Below, piece by piece: positions 7,192 to 15,450 of a stretch of DNA of 30,541 bases. The DNA is from a virus, in IMG/VR virus record IMGVR_UViG_3300031857_000935, positions 1 through 30,541 of that record. One strand, 5' to 3'. How positions within the stretch are numbered: position 1 is the first letter of the stretch; every line of letters begins with the position of its first letter. Below the pieces are notes generated by a model that saw only the letters and a list, made by a program, of their open reading frames with translations, was not told the origin of the DNA and made no database searches. Position numbers and translations under genes: made by a program.

Positions 7192-7386
7192 TTAAGCTTT
7201 GGCGTCTGGCGCAGGCTCCGGCGCGTCGGATACTTCGGTCAGCTTGCTGCCCATGAAGGTCATAAGCTGCTGAACAGCTTGCGTTACAGCCATGTTTTCC
7301 GAAACGGTTTTCGGAAAACAAGGCAGCGCGTTAACCATACCTTCGAACGTCTTAATGTCTTCTTCTTGTAGCGTGATTTGTCGCAT
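7192..7386 (-). CDS. Small hypothetical protein, last gene of the fibre unit
   Basis: 64 residues: a helical body (MRQITLQEEDIKTFEGMVN...AVTQAVQQLMTFMGSK) and an acidic, Pro/Ala-rich tail (DAPEPAPDAKA). The ATG lies 14 bases after the previous stop, and a strong terminator follows, so it closes the structural transcript. Short proteins at this place are common in Bacteroidota phages and have no known function. It could be a fibre chaperone or a virion decoration, but nothing in the sequence decides this. Confidence 0.6.
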   Translation of the reverse strand: MRQITLQEEDIKTFEGMVNALPCFPKTVSENMAVTQAVQQLMTFMGSKLTEVSDAPEPAPDAKA

Positions 7387-7400
7387 AGGGTTTTTTGGTT

Positions 7401-7673
7401 TCAGTCCACCAAGATAATAACATTTATCTGACTAGCAATAAAGGCGTACGCATAGGCGTTACTCCCGTCCCAGCCTAGATAATCTTCGCCGGTCATCGTT
7501 ACGTTTCCCTGGGTGATGGCTTGCCCCGGCTGGCTTTCCGTGTCCGCCTCTTTGAGTAGCCAATAAAACGTGCATGACGTCGCCAAGTCGTCGTTAACTA
7601 TTACCGCGTCCAAAACTTCGGCCGTCTTTGTTTGGCCATTAGACCAGATTTGTAAAGGTTGAATTTGTACCAT
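7401..7673 (-). CDS. Hypothetical tail-module protein
   Basis: 90 residues, beta-rich, beginning MVQIQPLQIWSNGQTKTAEVL and ending with a hydrophobic strand (INVIILVD). The middle AITQGNVTMTGEDYLGWDG reads like a small structural beta-domain. It starts 7 bases after the fibre gene stop and is followed by the 64-residue gene. I recognise no named family. Its position suggests a fibre-associated or decoration protein. Confidence 0.6.
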   Translation of the reverse strand: MVQIQPLQIWSNGQTKTAEVLDAVIVNDDLATSCTFYWLLKEADTESQPGQAITQGNVTMTGEDYLGWDGSNAYAYAFIASQINVIILVD

Positions 7674-7680
7674 TGTTGAT

Positions 7681-8925
7681 TTATGTTAAGATTCCAATAT
7701 TGATTAAGGCTTGAGCGATTTGTTGAAGAGTGTACCCACCAAATGTATTTCCCGATGTGATAGTTGATCCTCCACTTCCTGCTAACGTTGCTGCTGCAAT
7801 ACCTGTAGTAGGCTGAGCGATTGGTGTTTTATTCCAAAATGAAAGTAGTTGGTTTGTCGCAGTTCCGATTCGTGTTCCTGTTACTGTTGGTAATATTAGA
7901 TTAGAAGTCACCGTCAACGCCCCCTGCACCCTAGCAGTGCCATTCACATCAAGTCGGAAGCCTGCGTCTGTGGTGGTTCCGATTAGCACGTTGCCACTAT
8001 TCCGATCTATACTTATTCTGTTAATAGAATTAGTTCTAAGAAAAAGAGCACCCCTAATAGAATCAATTGCCGTATTTGCACTATCGTGAATTATTCTAAA
8101 TTGAACAGGATTACCCGCAGCGGATGAATTTTGACTAGAAAATAAAATTGCATTGTTAGTCCCCCTATTAATGTTTCCTAATTCTGATATCGTTAACAAT
8201 TGCTTATTAACAGTATCCCAAGTCAGCCCCGCATCCCCACTTTGCGCACTCGCACCACTCCAAACCGCTACCTGACCAGCCGTACCTGTGCCCGACACCC
8301 TCGCATTGATCTGCCCTTGTGTCTTATTGAAAGCCTGAAGTATCGAATCGGTCGCAGCGATGGCAGTATTCGCACCGACTGAGAAGCCTGTCAGTAAAGT
8401 ACTTGTCCCGACTTGCGCAGCGGCGGCAGCGCTAGCTGCTGCATTGTTAGCGCTAATCAGAGCGTTACCTGCCTGTGTGGTTGCTATATTTGCCTGAGCG
8501 GTCGCCGTGCTGGCACTAGCCGCTGCGGCGTTCTCGGAACCCAAAGCGGCGGACGCGCTAGCGGCTGCGGCGTTCTGTGAACCCAAAGCGGCGGACGCGC
8601 TAACCGCGGCAGCGTTAGCCGACGCCAAGGCGTTACTGGCTTGCGTTGTCGCGATGCCCGCCTGCGCGGTCGCCGTGCTGGCGCTTGTGGCTGCGTTGTC
8701 TTCGGCTAGTTCGGCGGCTTGCTCGGAAGCTAAAGCGGCCGAAGCGCTGGTCGCTGCGTTAAACTCCGAAACGTCGGCGGCCAGCGCTGCGGCTTCCGCC
8801 TGTAAGGCGAAGGCTCTCGCGGCTTCTTCAGGCGAAACGGTTACTTGGACGTTTACGACTTGGTTGTTAACCGTTACGTTTGTTTCGTTTATTTCCGTGT
8901 CTACGGTTACGGTAACTTGGCTCAT
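7681..8925 (-). CDS. Tail fibre with Ala-rich repeat stalk
   Basis: 414 residues. The parts are an N-terminal attachment region (1-43), an Ala/Ser-rich repeat stalk (about 44-173) with repeated STATAQA(G/N)IATTQA and SAALGS(Q/E)NAAA units, and a beta-rich distal part. The distal part contains GNVLIGTTTDAGFRLDVNGTARVQG (311-335 region), a fibre and adhesin motif I associate with Bacteroidota, and ends YTLQQIAQALINIGILT. The first half uses GC-rich codons like its neighbours. The C-terminal half (about 7681-8400) is visibly AT-richer, as if the tip came from another genome. Likely role: host recognition. Its ATG overlaps the previous stop by 4 bases. Confidence 0.8.
   Translation of the reverse strand: MSQVTVTVDTEINETNVTVNNQVVNVQVTVSPEEAARAFALQAEAAALAADVSEFNAATSASAALASEQAAELAEDNAATSASTATAQAGIATTQASNALASANAAAVSASAALGSQNAAAASASAALGSENAAAASASTATAQANIATTQAGNALISANNAAASAAAAAQVGTSTLLTGFSVGANTAIAATDSILQAFNKTQGQINARVSGTGTAGQVAVWSGASAQSGDAGLTWDTVNKQLLTISELGNINRGTNNAILFSSQNSSAAGNPVQFRIIHDSANTAIDSIRGALFLRTNSINRISIDRNSGNVLIGTTTDAGFRLDVNGTARVQGALTVTSNLILPTVTGTRIGTATNQLLSFWNKTPIAQPTTGIAAATLAGSGGSTITSGNTFGGYTLQQIAQALINIGILT
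8522..8605 (-). repeat. Two near-identical 42-bp direct repeats in the fibre stalk
   Basis: Units at 8522-8563 and 8564-8605 differ at only a few bases and each encodes a 14-residue Ala/Ser stalk repeat. They keep the frame, so stalk length can change by recombination. A longer protein repeat (STATAQA...ALxSAN) flanks them at 8458-8521 and 8626-8685. Confidence 0.8.
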
Positions 8926-9302
8926 TTCGTCACAATTTTTTGAATGTTAATAGATCCTTCGACCAAGTGCTTAACGCCTTCCGCCGAAGTAAATTTTATG
9001 TCGTAAAACCATTCGGTCTGGGCCGTCGCTACGAATTGCGTCGTAAAGGTAAACGTCAGCACGTTGAACGACGCGCCCGATATCGCCAAGCCGCTGCCCA
9101 GCGCAAAGGAAAAAAACGGCCTTTCGTTTACGTCCTTCTGGCTCTTTACGTCTAGCCTGATGGCGGTATATTGCCGCAGGTCTAGCGGTACGCTTACGTT
9201 TGATAAGTTCAGCGTCGTAAATACTAAAGTTAGCGTTTTATTGTCGCCTTGGATTAAGTTGATATCCAAAACGCCTATTTGGTCTTTTGTTATAGTTGCC
9301 AT
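8922..9302 (-). CDS. BppU-like baseplate/fibre-anchoring protein
   Basis: 126 residues, nearly all beta-strand: VLDINLIQGDNKTLTLVFT...LDLRQYTAIRLDVKSQKD...WFYDIKFTSAEGVKHLVEGSINIQKIVTK. The layout (a low-D loop that sets limits on allowed values, then a 'YDI...' strand and a closing 'G...I' strand) is that of the N-terminal domain of upper baseplate (BppU/DUF2479-like) proteins, which link fibres to the tail tip. It lies between two fibre genes and is coupled to the downstream one (ATGA). Family assignment is by pattern only. Confidence 0.65.
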   Translation of the reverse strand: MATITKDQIGVLDINLIQGDNKTLTLVFTTLNLSNVSVPLDLRQYTAIRLDVKSQKDVNERPFFSFALGSGLAISGASFNVLTFTFTTQFVATAQTEWFYDIKFTSAEGVKHLVEGSINIQKIVTK

Positions 9303-9322
9303 TTTTTAAATTTATAAAGGCG

Positions 9323-11116
9323 TTAAGGTAAAGTTATTCTTAAGAATCCGTGGTTTATTTTTAAATAGTTGTTCGCGTTTGATTGCCCGAAAACTAAACT
9401 CATTGAAACGTCCGTACCAGAAATACCCGTTTGCAAAGAAAGGTTTGTTCGGTCCCTATCGTAAGCGGGCGAAGCGTCCCTGCGGGCTTTTTGGTTTATT
9501 TGCATTGAAAAATTATTAGCTGAATTAATTATAAAGCTAGCGCGCGACGTGTGAACTGTTACGCCTGTATTGGTCGATAAAGCCAGCGTAGATATAGGGG
9601 TGCTTAATAGGAAGTTTCCAAAACGTAAAGCAATGTTTAGATCCATGTCGCCGCTAATATTCGCAACCGTGCAATTAACTTCCATGCCAAATTCGAATTC
9701 TAACAACGTACCGACGGGTAAAAGATTAAGCGAAGCGAAGCCTGGTATTATTGCCGAATAGCTATAAGCGTAAGTTCCCGCAGTTGTAACCGACGGCGTA
9801 GTGCCTATAATAGCCGTATTCGGATTAACAAATATTTTCTGGTTTAAAGGCACTCCGCCGTCCCGCAAACGGTCATTAGAATCTAAAACCATCATTCGAA
9901 CGGCGCCCGCTGCGGCGGGTACTGCTGGAAAGCGTACGCCACCCGTCCCGTGTGGCTGGATCCGGATATTCATATTGTTTACCGCCGTTGCTAGCGCGAC
10001 CTCGTTAGCCGGTGTACTCATTGAAATACTGGCCGCGTCTTCGTTTGCCGCGTTCCGGAAGTTAAGCGTTGACGTGTTGTCGGAAGTAGCTATTCGAAAG
10101 ACTGGATTCGATCCGGACAAAGCCAGCAGCTGGTTGATAAATACCTTCGCGCCGGTTATGTTCTGAGCGGTTGCCACGGTTACGAAATCGCCTTGCGTTT
10201 CAATCTGTGGACGTACGAATAGAACGCCCTGATTAATCGACTTGTTAATAACTGCAGCAACGCTTATCACGTTATTCGGCGGCGTCGGTACGGCGGTCTG
10301 GTAGCCTCCCGCTACGGTTGTCGATGCGTAAAGTATATCCCCTTCGTTAAACGCGTTTGTGTTGATTCCCCGAAGGCGGCCAAACCAAAGGACCTTCCCG
10401 TCTTCGCCGTTTGCGATTGCCTCGGCAGTAACGCCCATAAAGCGCGTCGAAGGCAGCGACCCATCCGCCAGATAAGGCGCGATAAGCAGACGGCCCGAAG
10501 CGCCCACCGTACCGTTAAAACGGACGGCCGTTCCTTTCGGAATGTTAGCGCCTGTTTGGTTTTTTACCGGGTAGAATAAGTCTTCGCCGACTTTCATCGT
10601 ATAGCCGTTCAGGACTACGTCCAGCGTTTCGTTATCCACGTCCCAGCTTACCGTCCCCTGATCAGTCGGCGTGCCTGTCGGCGTCGTATCGAAGCGGACA
10701 AAGCCCGCGCGGAGGCCGAACTCGCCAAGGTCTACGGAAGCCGTCGCGCCGGCATACGGCACGAAAGTATTCGGCAGGTTCCCCCAGGTATCGGTTAGCG
10801 CATCATAAACCAACAGATCGCCGTCCTGCGGATCTACGATAACGATCCCGTTAAGGTCGTCAAAGGATATGCCGCTACCAAAAAGCGAAGCTGGGATAAG
10901 AAAGGCTGCCCCTGATCGGATTACCAGAATCTGGTCGCCTACCGCCGTGGTTCCGTTCGCCTGAACGCCTGCCAGCAAGTTACCGCGGCTCTGAGCGTCG
11001 TAAAGTTCGTCGATTATGTTCTGGACGAAAGCGCGATGCGTCGCGGCGTTAATAGGCTGGTTACTCGCTAGCAGCGAATTTTTCAGGGCTTCTAATTGCG
11101 CTTTGGTAAATGCCAT
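9323..11116 (-). CDS. Large tail fibre / receptor-binding structural protein
   Basis: 597 residues. A short helical head (MAFTKAQLEALKNSLLASNQPINAATHRAFVQNIIDELYD) is followed by beta-rich modules. One contains GDLLVYDALTDTWGNLPN and a PVKNQTGANIPKGTAVRFNGTVG...GVTAEAIANGEDGKV...FNEGDILYAS segment (about 182-270), a fibre or capsid-decoration fold seen in several phage tail proteins. The remainder looks like a shaft plus a C-terminal beta-sandwich (about 440-597). It lies between the head-tail connector and the BppU-like gene. Host contact is the likely function; no enzymatic motif is seen. Confidence 0.75.
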   Translation of the reverse strand: MAFTKAQLEALKNSLLASNQPINAATHRAFVQNIIDELYDAQSRGNLLAGVQANGTTAVGDQILVIRSGAAFLIPASLFGSGISFDDLNGIVIVDPQDGDLLVYDALTDTWGNLPNTFVPYAGATASVDLGEFGLRAGFVRFDTTPTGTPTDQGTVSWDVDNETLDVVLNGYTMKVGEDLFYPVKNQTGANIPKGTAVRFNGTVGASGRLLIAPYLADGSLPSTRFMGVTAEAIANGEDGKVLWFGRLRGINTNAFNEGDILYASTTVAGGYQTAVPTPPNNVISVAAVINKSINQGVLFVRPQIETQGDFVTVATAQNITGAKVFINQLLALSGSNPVFRIATSDNTSTLNFRNAANEDAASISMSTPANEVALATAVNNMNIRIQPHGTGGVRFPAVPAAAGAVRMMVLDSNDRLRDGGVPLNQKIFVNPNTAIIGTTPSVTTAGTYAYSYSAIIPGFASLNLLPVGTLLEFEFGMEVNCTVANISGDMDLNIALRFGNFLLSTPISTLALSTNTGVTVHTSRASFIINSANNFSMQINQKARRDASPAYDRDRTNLSLQTGISGTDVSMSLVFGQSNANNYLKINHGFLRITLP

Positions 11117-11119
11117 TTT

Positions 11120-11665
11120 TTAAAGAAGGTCTTTGTAAGAAGTACCACTGTACGGATCTCGAAGCGTTACGCGTTTCGGCGCTCGGATTGTAGCGCTAGG
11201 CTTTAAGCGCTGCTTATCTTTTGAGTAGTTAACGCCGTCGAAGGTGAACGTTTTGGAAAGCATTTTGCCCATTGCGACGTTAGCATCCGCGTCGACTTGT
11301 CGAAGGATTACGGCACGTTCCGCGGCTTCGGCTTGGTTAAACGTGCCTTGCGGATCGTTCGTTTTCGTTAGGCCGAACTGCGTAACGTTCATGCCGTGCG
11401 CAGCGATAAAACGCTTGTAAGCGGTCAGGACCAGAAATCGGCTTACCTCCTTCACCAAAAAGGCTTGGAGTTGTGGCCTGCTTGCGGTCGGGTTCTCTGC
11501 ATAGCTTACCAGATCGCCGTAAAGGTCAGCGCCTAGGCGCGGCTCCAGATCGTATTCCTGTGCAGCGTACACATACGGCGCCAGCTGGTCTTCGGCTATG
11601 TTTGGGCTGAACTTGACCAAGTTCGCCGCTAAGAAATCCGCTTTGCTTATAAGTATCGTCGCCAT
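11120..11665 (-). CDS. Head-tail connector (DUF6712-like)
   Basis: 181 residues, helical in the first 110 (KADFLAANLVKFSPNIAEDQLAPYVYAAQEYDLEPRLGADLYGDLV...LQAFLVKEVSRFLVLTAYKRFIAAHGMNVTQFGLT), then a basic tail with RDPYSG. The pattern of helices after 'I...AQ..DL.P.LG..LY' is typical of the small connector encoded directly after the portal in Bacteroidota phages. It would form the ring under the portal that receives the tail. It begins 2 bases after the portal stop, in one operon with it. Confident on position, moderate on family. Confidence 0.7.
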   Translation of the reverse strand: MATILISKADFLAANLVKFSPNIAEDQLAPYVYAAQEYDLEPRLGADLYGDLVSYAENPTASRPQLQAFLVKEVSRFLVLTAYKRFIAAHGMNVTQFGLTKTNDPQGTFNQAEAAERAVILRQVDADANVAMGKMLSKTFTFDGVNYSKDKQRLKPSATIRAPKRVTLRDPYSGTSYKDLL

Positions 11666-11667
11666 CG

Positions 11668-13203
11668 TTATAGTTCTTCGTCTTTAGTAACCAGCCACGC
11701 CCCGACCTGCTCTTCCGTCATTGCGAAGCCGCTGATTAGCAGCTGCGCGGCTTGGTCGTACGTCAGTTCTTCTTTATTGAATTTCCTAACTACTCTTTGA
11801 ATCCCCTGCAACTGGCGGCCTGTTAAATTGGCTAGCGCGTCGTTTCGCTCGGAGCCTTGTATGGGTGCGCCCGGCAGCGTTACCGGCTGGCTGGCTTCCA
11901 GATTAATCTCGAATAGTTCTTTCTGTTCTTCGGGCGTCAGGTTTGCGATTACCGCGTCAGGGATCAAGTCGAACGGCTTAAGCGTCGAAAGGGTAAAATC
12001 CGGATTGAGCGGTAAGCCTTCTAGCTTAAGCTTATCTTTGATCAGATCAAAGCCTTGCTTAATCAAATCCTGCTTTTTGTAGACCGTCAGCGCGAAAAGT
12101 GCCATCTGATTTTTAACCTCTTGCACGTTGCCCAGCTGCCCTTCTTTGGCGATGCCTATCAACACGTCCGGCACTTCGAAGATACGCGCGACGCGCTTTG
12201 CTATTCGGTCACTGGCGCGGTCGGTTTGATCTAAAATCTCCGCGACGTTGATCGTCGTAACGGTCGGTTTAAATTCCTCCGTCGATCCTTTCAAATGTAG
12301 CATCGGGCTGGCGTCTTCGCCTGTGAACGCTTGGAGTTGTTCGTCGAAATAGTCCTGCGCGGTCTTGCCATCTTCGTCTTGGTTCTGGTCGTCGATTGGT
12401 CCGGTCGAAATAATTACCGGCGTGCGGAAGCCCTGCGTAATGTTGCGAAGGTCTAGCTGGCTTATCTTACCGTCGCTTATTACGTCTTCAATACTTGAGT
12501 AATAACGCGGAACGGGGTAAACGTCGTAATAACGGCCAAGTCCTTTACGGAAAACATAAAGGACTTCACCCAATTGCTTACCGTATTTCAGCACCTGTTC
12601 GGCTATAAGCTTGCGGCGTTCTTCGGGCGTGCGCTCTGGATCGTACTCCGGATAAAAAACCGTTTCGGTTTCTTGCTTACCAAATTCGCCGAAAAGCGGA
12701 TTAAATTTAAAGCCGTCGCGCTCGCGGCGCAGGCCTTTAATCGGCAGACTGTAAAGCTTGGCGATATCGCCGGCAGCGTTGAAGATCAAGCGCCAAGCGT
12801 ACCCGTCGAAATACGAAACGCTCGCCGCGGTGTCGTCGACTAAGCCCGCCAGCGTTTGCATCTTGTTTGCCTTCGCGTCGTCTAGGCCTTCCATTACGAA
12901 TCCATCCGCTTTGATGAATTGCTCTAAGCGCCCGACGCAAGCCGTAGCCGTTCCGCTATTGTCGACGGCTTGGATTATCGCGTTCGGCAGGTTATCGAGT
13001 TCGCCGTAAAAATAATACTGGTTCGCCTGGTTCTTTATAATAACGGCTACGGCATTCTGGGCCGCGCGCGCTATCTTCGATTTTAACGAGTTCATCGCGC
13101 TGGAAAGGCCGCTAAGCGCTCCGGCGGAAGGCCGTAAGGTCTTAACGTCCGCCGCTAGGTTAACGACGCGCTCCGCTCGCTGGCTTTGTCTTCGGTCAGT
13201 CAT
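11668..13203 (-). CDS. Phage portal protein
   Basis: 511 residues, the usual size for a portal. A basic N-terminus is followed by an alpha/beta region with the sequence FIKADGFVMEG (about 93-103), a long wing region with KGLGRYYDVYPVPRYYSSIEDV, and the crown/stem helices that include AEILDQTDRASDRIAKRVARIFEVPDVLIGI (about 331-361) and QEVKNQMALFALTVYK, the stem-helix signature of portals. It forms the dodecameric gate through which the terminase pumps DNA. It is coupled to the preceding 78-residue gene (8-base overlap). Unusually, it lies far from the terminase and behind capsid and tail tube genes. Confidence 0.85.
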   Translation of the reverse strand: MTDRRQSQRAERVVNLAADVKTLRPSAGALSGLSSAMNSLKSKIARAAQNAVAVIIKNQANQYYFYGELDNLPNAIIQAVDNSGTATACVGRLEQFIKADGFVMEGLDDAKANKMQTLAGLVDDTAASVSYFDGYAWRLIFNAAGDIAKLYSLPIKGLRRERDGFKFNPLFGEFGKQETETVFYPEYDPERTPEERRKLIAEQVLKYGKQLGEVLYVFRKGLGRYYDVYPVPRYYSSIEDVISDGKISQLDLRNITQGFRTPVIISTGPIDDQNQDEDGKTAQDYFDEQLQAFTGEDASPMLHLKGSTEEFKPTVTTINVAEILDQTDRASDRIAKRVARIFEVPDVLIGIAKEGQLGNVQEVKNQMALFALTVYKKQDLIKQGFDLIKDKLKLEGLPLNPDFTLSTLKPFDLIPDAVIANLTPEEQKELFEINLEASQPVTLPGAPIQGSERNDALANLTGRQLQGIQRVVRKFNKEELTYDQAAQLLISGFAMTEEQVGAWLVTKDEEL

Positions 13204-13432
13204 TGGTCGGCTCGTCGGTCAGCGTTTCGGCTTGCGGCGCTTTGGTTTTTGATGCTTTGGTTTTTGGCGCTTCGGCTTGCGGTTCTTCGGCTTTTTCAAG
13301 CATGAAATCAAACCAAGGCGCGGCGGCTAGCTTTTCCTGCGCGTGCGCGGATCCGATTGAATGCCGGTCTATAAGCGTGCCGTCCGACAAAGCTATGGAG
13401 TGGTTTTCGAAGTCTTTTTTGAATTTTAGCAT
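13196..13432 (-). CDS. Small hypothetical protein before the portal
   Basis: 78 residues. The first half (MLKFKKDFENHSIALSDGTLIDRHSIGSAHAQEKLAAAPWFDFMLEK) looks like a compact domain. The second is an Ala/Pro/Lys/Glu low-complexity tail with KTKASKTKAPQA repeats, probably disordered. It overlaps the portal start by 8 bases, so it is real and translated with it. It follows a terminator hairpin at 13465-13494 and thus either starts a unit or depends on read-through. No family recognised. Confidence 0.65.
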   Translation of the reverse strand: MLKFKKDFENHSIALSDGTLIDRHSIGSAHAQEKLAAAPWFDFMLEKAEEPQAEAPKTKASKTKAPQAETLTDEPTND

Positions 13433-13464
13433 AGTCGTAAAATTTGGAAGGTAATATAATTGAA

Positions 13465-13494
13465 AAGGCCTTAACGCGAAAACGTTAAGGCCTT
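13465..13494 (-). terminator. Perfect 12-bp hairpin after the tail tube gene
   Basis: AAGGCCTTAACG (13465-13476) and CGTTAAGGCCTT (13483-13494) pair perfectly around a 6-base loop. T-rich sequence lies on both sides (ATTTTTT on plus, TTCAATT on minus), so it may work in both directions. It lies 19 bases after the tail tube stop. Confidence 0.8.
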
Positions 13495-13513
13495 ATTTTT
13501 TAAGCTGGCAAAC

Positions 13514-14119
13514 TTACGGCGTCGGCCAGATAGTAAGCGCGTCAAGGATTGCAATATTAGCCGCCAAGGTTAGCGCTACCGGCGGGCTGCCCGCTGGAGG
13601 TCCTTGGAAGTAAAGCTGCAAGTTCTCATGGTTACCGTTAAGGCCTAGCGTGTAGATGTTGGAATCTACAATCGCCGTACCGGATCCGCCGTCAATAGCT
13701 GACGCCTTCAGGCCGAAGTTTGCAAAGTTCGTTCCTTTGTTCATGCCCCACACTTCCAATTCTCCGGAGTTGGTTTCCACCACCACGAACACGCCTTCCA
13801 CGTCCAGCAAAGCGTCCAGCGCTTCAAGTTCTGCGGCGGTGTTGTAATACGCAACCAAGTTAATACCGTGGTTTCGCAAATTGAAGTTTTCGCCGACTTC
13901 CAAAGCCATAACGGAGTTATGCTTTTCGCGTTTGCCGATGAACTTAACAAAGCCCTTCGTCGAAGCGAAAGTAAAGCCCGTTACCAGGTTACCGGTTCCG
14001 AAAGTCACCGCGGTAAGGTCAGACAGTAAGCCGACATATACGCGTCTATTCAAGCCGCCCGCTTTACGGGTAGCGTCACAATTTGGGTTAATACCCCTAG
14101 TTAATTCTGTGCAAGACAT
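13514..14119 (-). CDS. Major tail tube protein
   Basis: 201 residues, beginning MSCTELTRGINPNCDATRKAGG and continuing NRRVYVGLLSDLTAVTFGTGNLVTGFTF. The short Cys-containing head, a GG-x-x-x-V strand, an internal helix (TAAELEALDALLDV) followed by VFVVVETNSGELEVWGMNKG, and late IVDSNIYTLGLNGNH fit the tube proteins of Bacteroidota siphophages. It would form the rings of the tail tube. It is framed by terminator hairpins at 14144-14168 and 13465-13494, consistent with separate, high-level expression. The C-terminal 30 residues (Pro/Ala-rich then hydrophobic) look like an added tail. Confidence 0.75.
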   Translation of the reverse strand: MSCTELTRGINPNCDATRKAGGLNRRVYVGLLSDLTAVTFGTGNLVTGFTFASTKGFVKFIGKREKHNSVMALEVGENFNLRNHGINLVAYYNTAAELEALDALLDVEGVFVVVETNSGELEVWGMNKGTNFANFGLKASAIDGGSGTAIVDSNIYTLGLNGNHENLQLYFQGPPAGSPPVALTLAANIAILDALTIWPTP

Positions 14120-14143
14120 ATCTTAGTTTTTTAGAAAGTTAAG

Positions 14144-14168
14144 AAAAAGGCGGGCTGCTAGGCCCGCC
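14144..14168 (-). terminator. Rho-independent terminator after the major capsid gene
   Basis: On the minus strand GGCGGGC pairs with GCCCGCC around CTAGCA, followed by TTTTTC. It begins 13 bases after the capsid stop and ends 24 bases before the tail tube ATG. Confidence 0.85.
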
Positions 14169-14181
14169 GATTGCCTGCCTC

Positions 14182-15417
14182 TTACTGAGGTCTGTAAAGA
14201 AATACCTCGTTCGAATACTTGTAAGTAATGTCGGACTTCATTCGGTTTTTAACCCTGTAAACGTCGTCACCGGTTACGTCACCAAGGTAAAGCACGCGGG
14301 CGTATACCTCGTCACTCAATAGGTCGAAGCCTAAGAACACGTTGCCCGGGTTGAATACGCAAAGCTGGTTATCGTTCCAAACTGGCATCGCTACTAGGTC
14401 GATATCCAAGTAAGGAATCAAAGCATCCTGCGCGAAGTAGCTTTCACGCGTGAAGCCTCCACCGCTGCCGGAGATCAAACCGTTTGCCACTCTGTAGGCG
14501 TCGGCCACTCGGTCGGAAACGTGGATCTTCGTACGTCCGTTACCGGTCGAAGAAATTTGCTTCTTCACGCGCTGCGGGATCGACATATAGATGGAAGTCA
14601 AGACGGCCATCACGTTATTCTGATTGATGAAGAACGCTGTACCTGTGGATGCTGGAGTCGCACCTGTCACGGCTTCCTGAATAGTCAGGACGTTGCCCGC
14701 CACGGTCAAAACGGTTACCGTCTGGCCTGCGATTGTCACGCCGCCGATAGTCTGGTTTCCGTTGGTTCCGATCAAGGTAACGCGGTCGCCCGGAATGATG
14801 TTCGCGGCACTCGCTACGGTTACGGTCGCGGCGTTTGCAGCGCCTGACGCTACGGCAGTAATTGCGGTTGCTGCAGAAGGAGGCAGCGCGAATTTAGGCG
14901 CGTTTGCGTCTGCGATAATTTGCGGAAGCAAACCGGTATAAGCCGCGGAGAAAGTCGCCGAAGCCACGCCGGTACTTGCTACGCCAGCCTTTCCAAGGAT
15001 GTAAAGCGCCTCGTTTGCAAGTGCCATTCTTGGAACGTAGATCCTTTCCAATAGGAAATTATACAGTTCCGGAGTCAGTTTGTAGTCTTCGAAATCGCCT
15101 ACGCGCTGCTGCTCTGATTCCCAAGTCGTGCGCAAAAGTTCTGCGTCGATCTGGTCCATCACTTCGTAAGCCTTCATTTCCAGCACTCTTTCGGAAAGGT
15201 CAATGTTGCCCGACTGAGCGGTAAACATTGCGGAAGGCTGCTGAAATTCGATAGCGCGCGAAACGCCTCTAAGGACTTCTTTGTTTTTTACGGTTTCGAC
15301 CGGAGTCACCAAGCCGCGGTTAACTAGACCGGCAGGCGCAAGGATCGCCGGGGTTAGGTATTCCGCGTAAAGTTTACCGTTGTAGGTATTCCCGTTGGGA
15401 AAGTTAATAATAGCCAT
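14182..15417 (-). CDS. Major capsid protein with an inserted beta domain
   Basis: 411 residues. The N-terminal arm and E-loop region (SRAIEFQQPSAMFTAQSGNIDLSERVLEMKAYEV) and the ending, with ALIPYLDIDLVAMPVWNDNQLCVFNPGNVFLGFDLLSDE and final KSDITYKYSNEVFLYRP, are typical of HK97-fold capsid proteins of this phage type. Residues about 184-263 form a Val/Thr/Gly-rich block (VTVASAANIIPGDRVTLIG...TVTVLTVAGNVLTI) that reads as an independent beta-sandwich inserted in the fold, probably exposed on the capsid surface. It follows the protease by 33 bases and is followed by a terminator. Context and size make the call strong; the insertion is inference. Confidence 0.85.
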   Translation of the reverse strand: MAIINFPNGNTYNGKLYAEYLTPAILAPAGLVNRGLVTPVETVKNKEVLRGVSRAIEFQQPSAMFTAQSGNIDLSERVLEMKAYEVMDQIDAELLRTTWESEQQRVGDFEDYKLTPELYNFLLERIYVPRMALANEALYILGKAGVASTGVASATFSAAYTGLLPQIIADANAPKFALPPSAATAITAVASGAANAATVTVASAANIIPGDRVTLIGTNGNQTIGGVTIAGQTVTVLTVAGNVLTIQEAVTGATPASTGTAFFINQNNVMAVLTSIYMSIPQRVKKQISSTGNGRTKIHVSDRVADAYRVANGLISGSGGGFTRESYFAQDALIPYLDIDLVAMPVWNDNQLCVFNPGNVFLGFDLLSDEVYARVLYLGDVTGDDVYRVKNRMKSDITYKYSNEVFLYRPQ

Positions 15418-15450
15418 TTTCTTTGCTTGTTAAAGGTTTTGATTTTTTGA

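Noticed and set aside
8507-8950. Plus-strand ORF of 147 codons antisense to the fibre gene
   Set aside because: It is the mirror of the Ala-rich repeat (Ala codons read back as Ala/Ser-rich), without a start context or a family; a shadow of the repeat.
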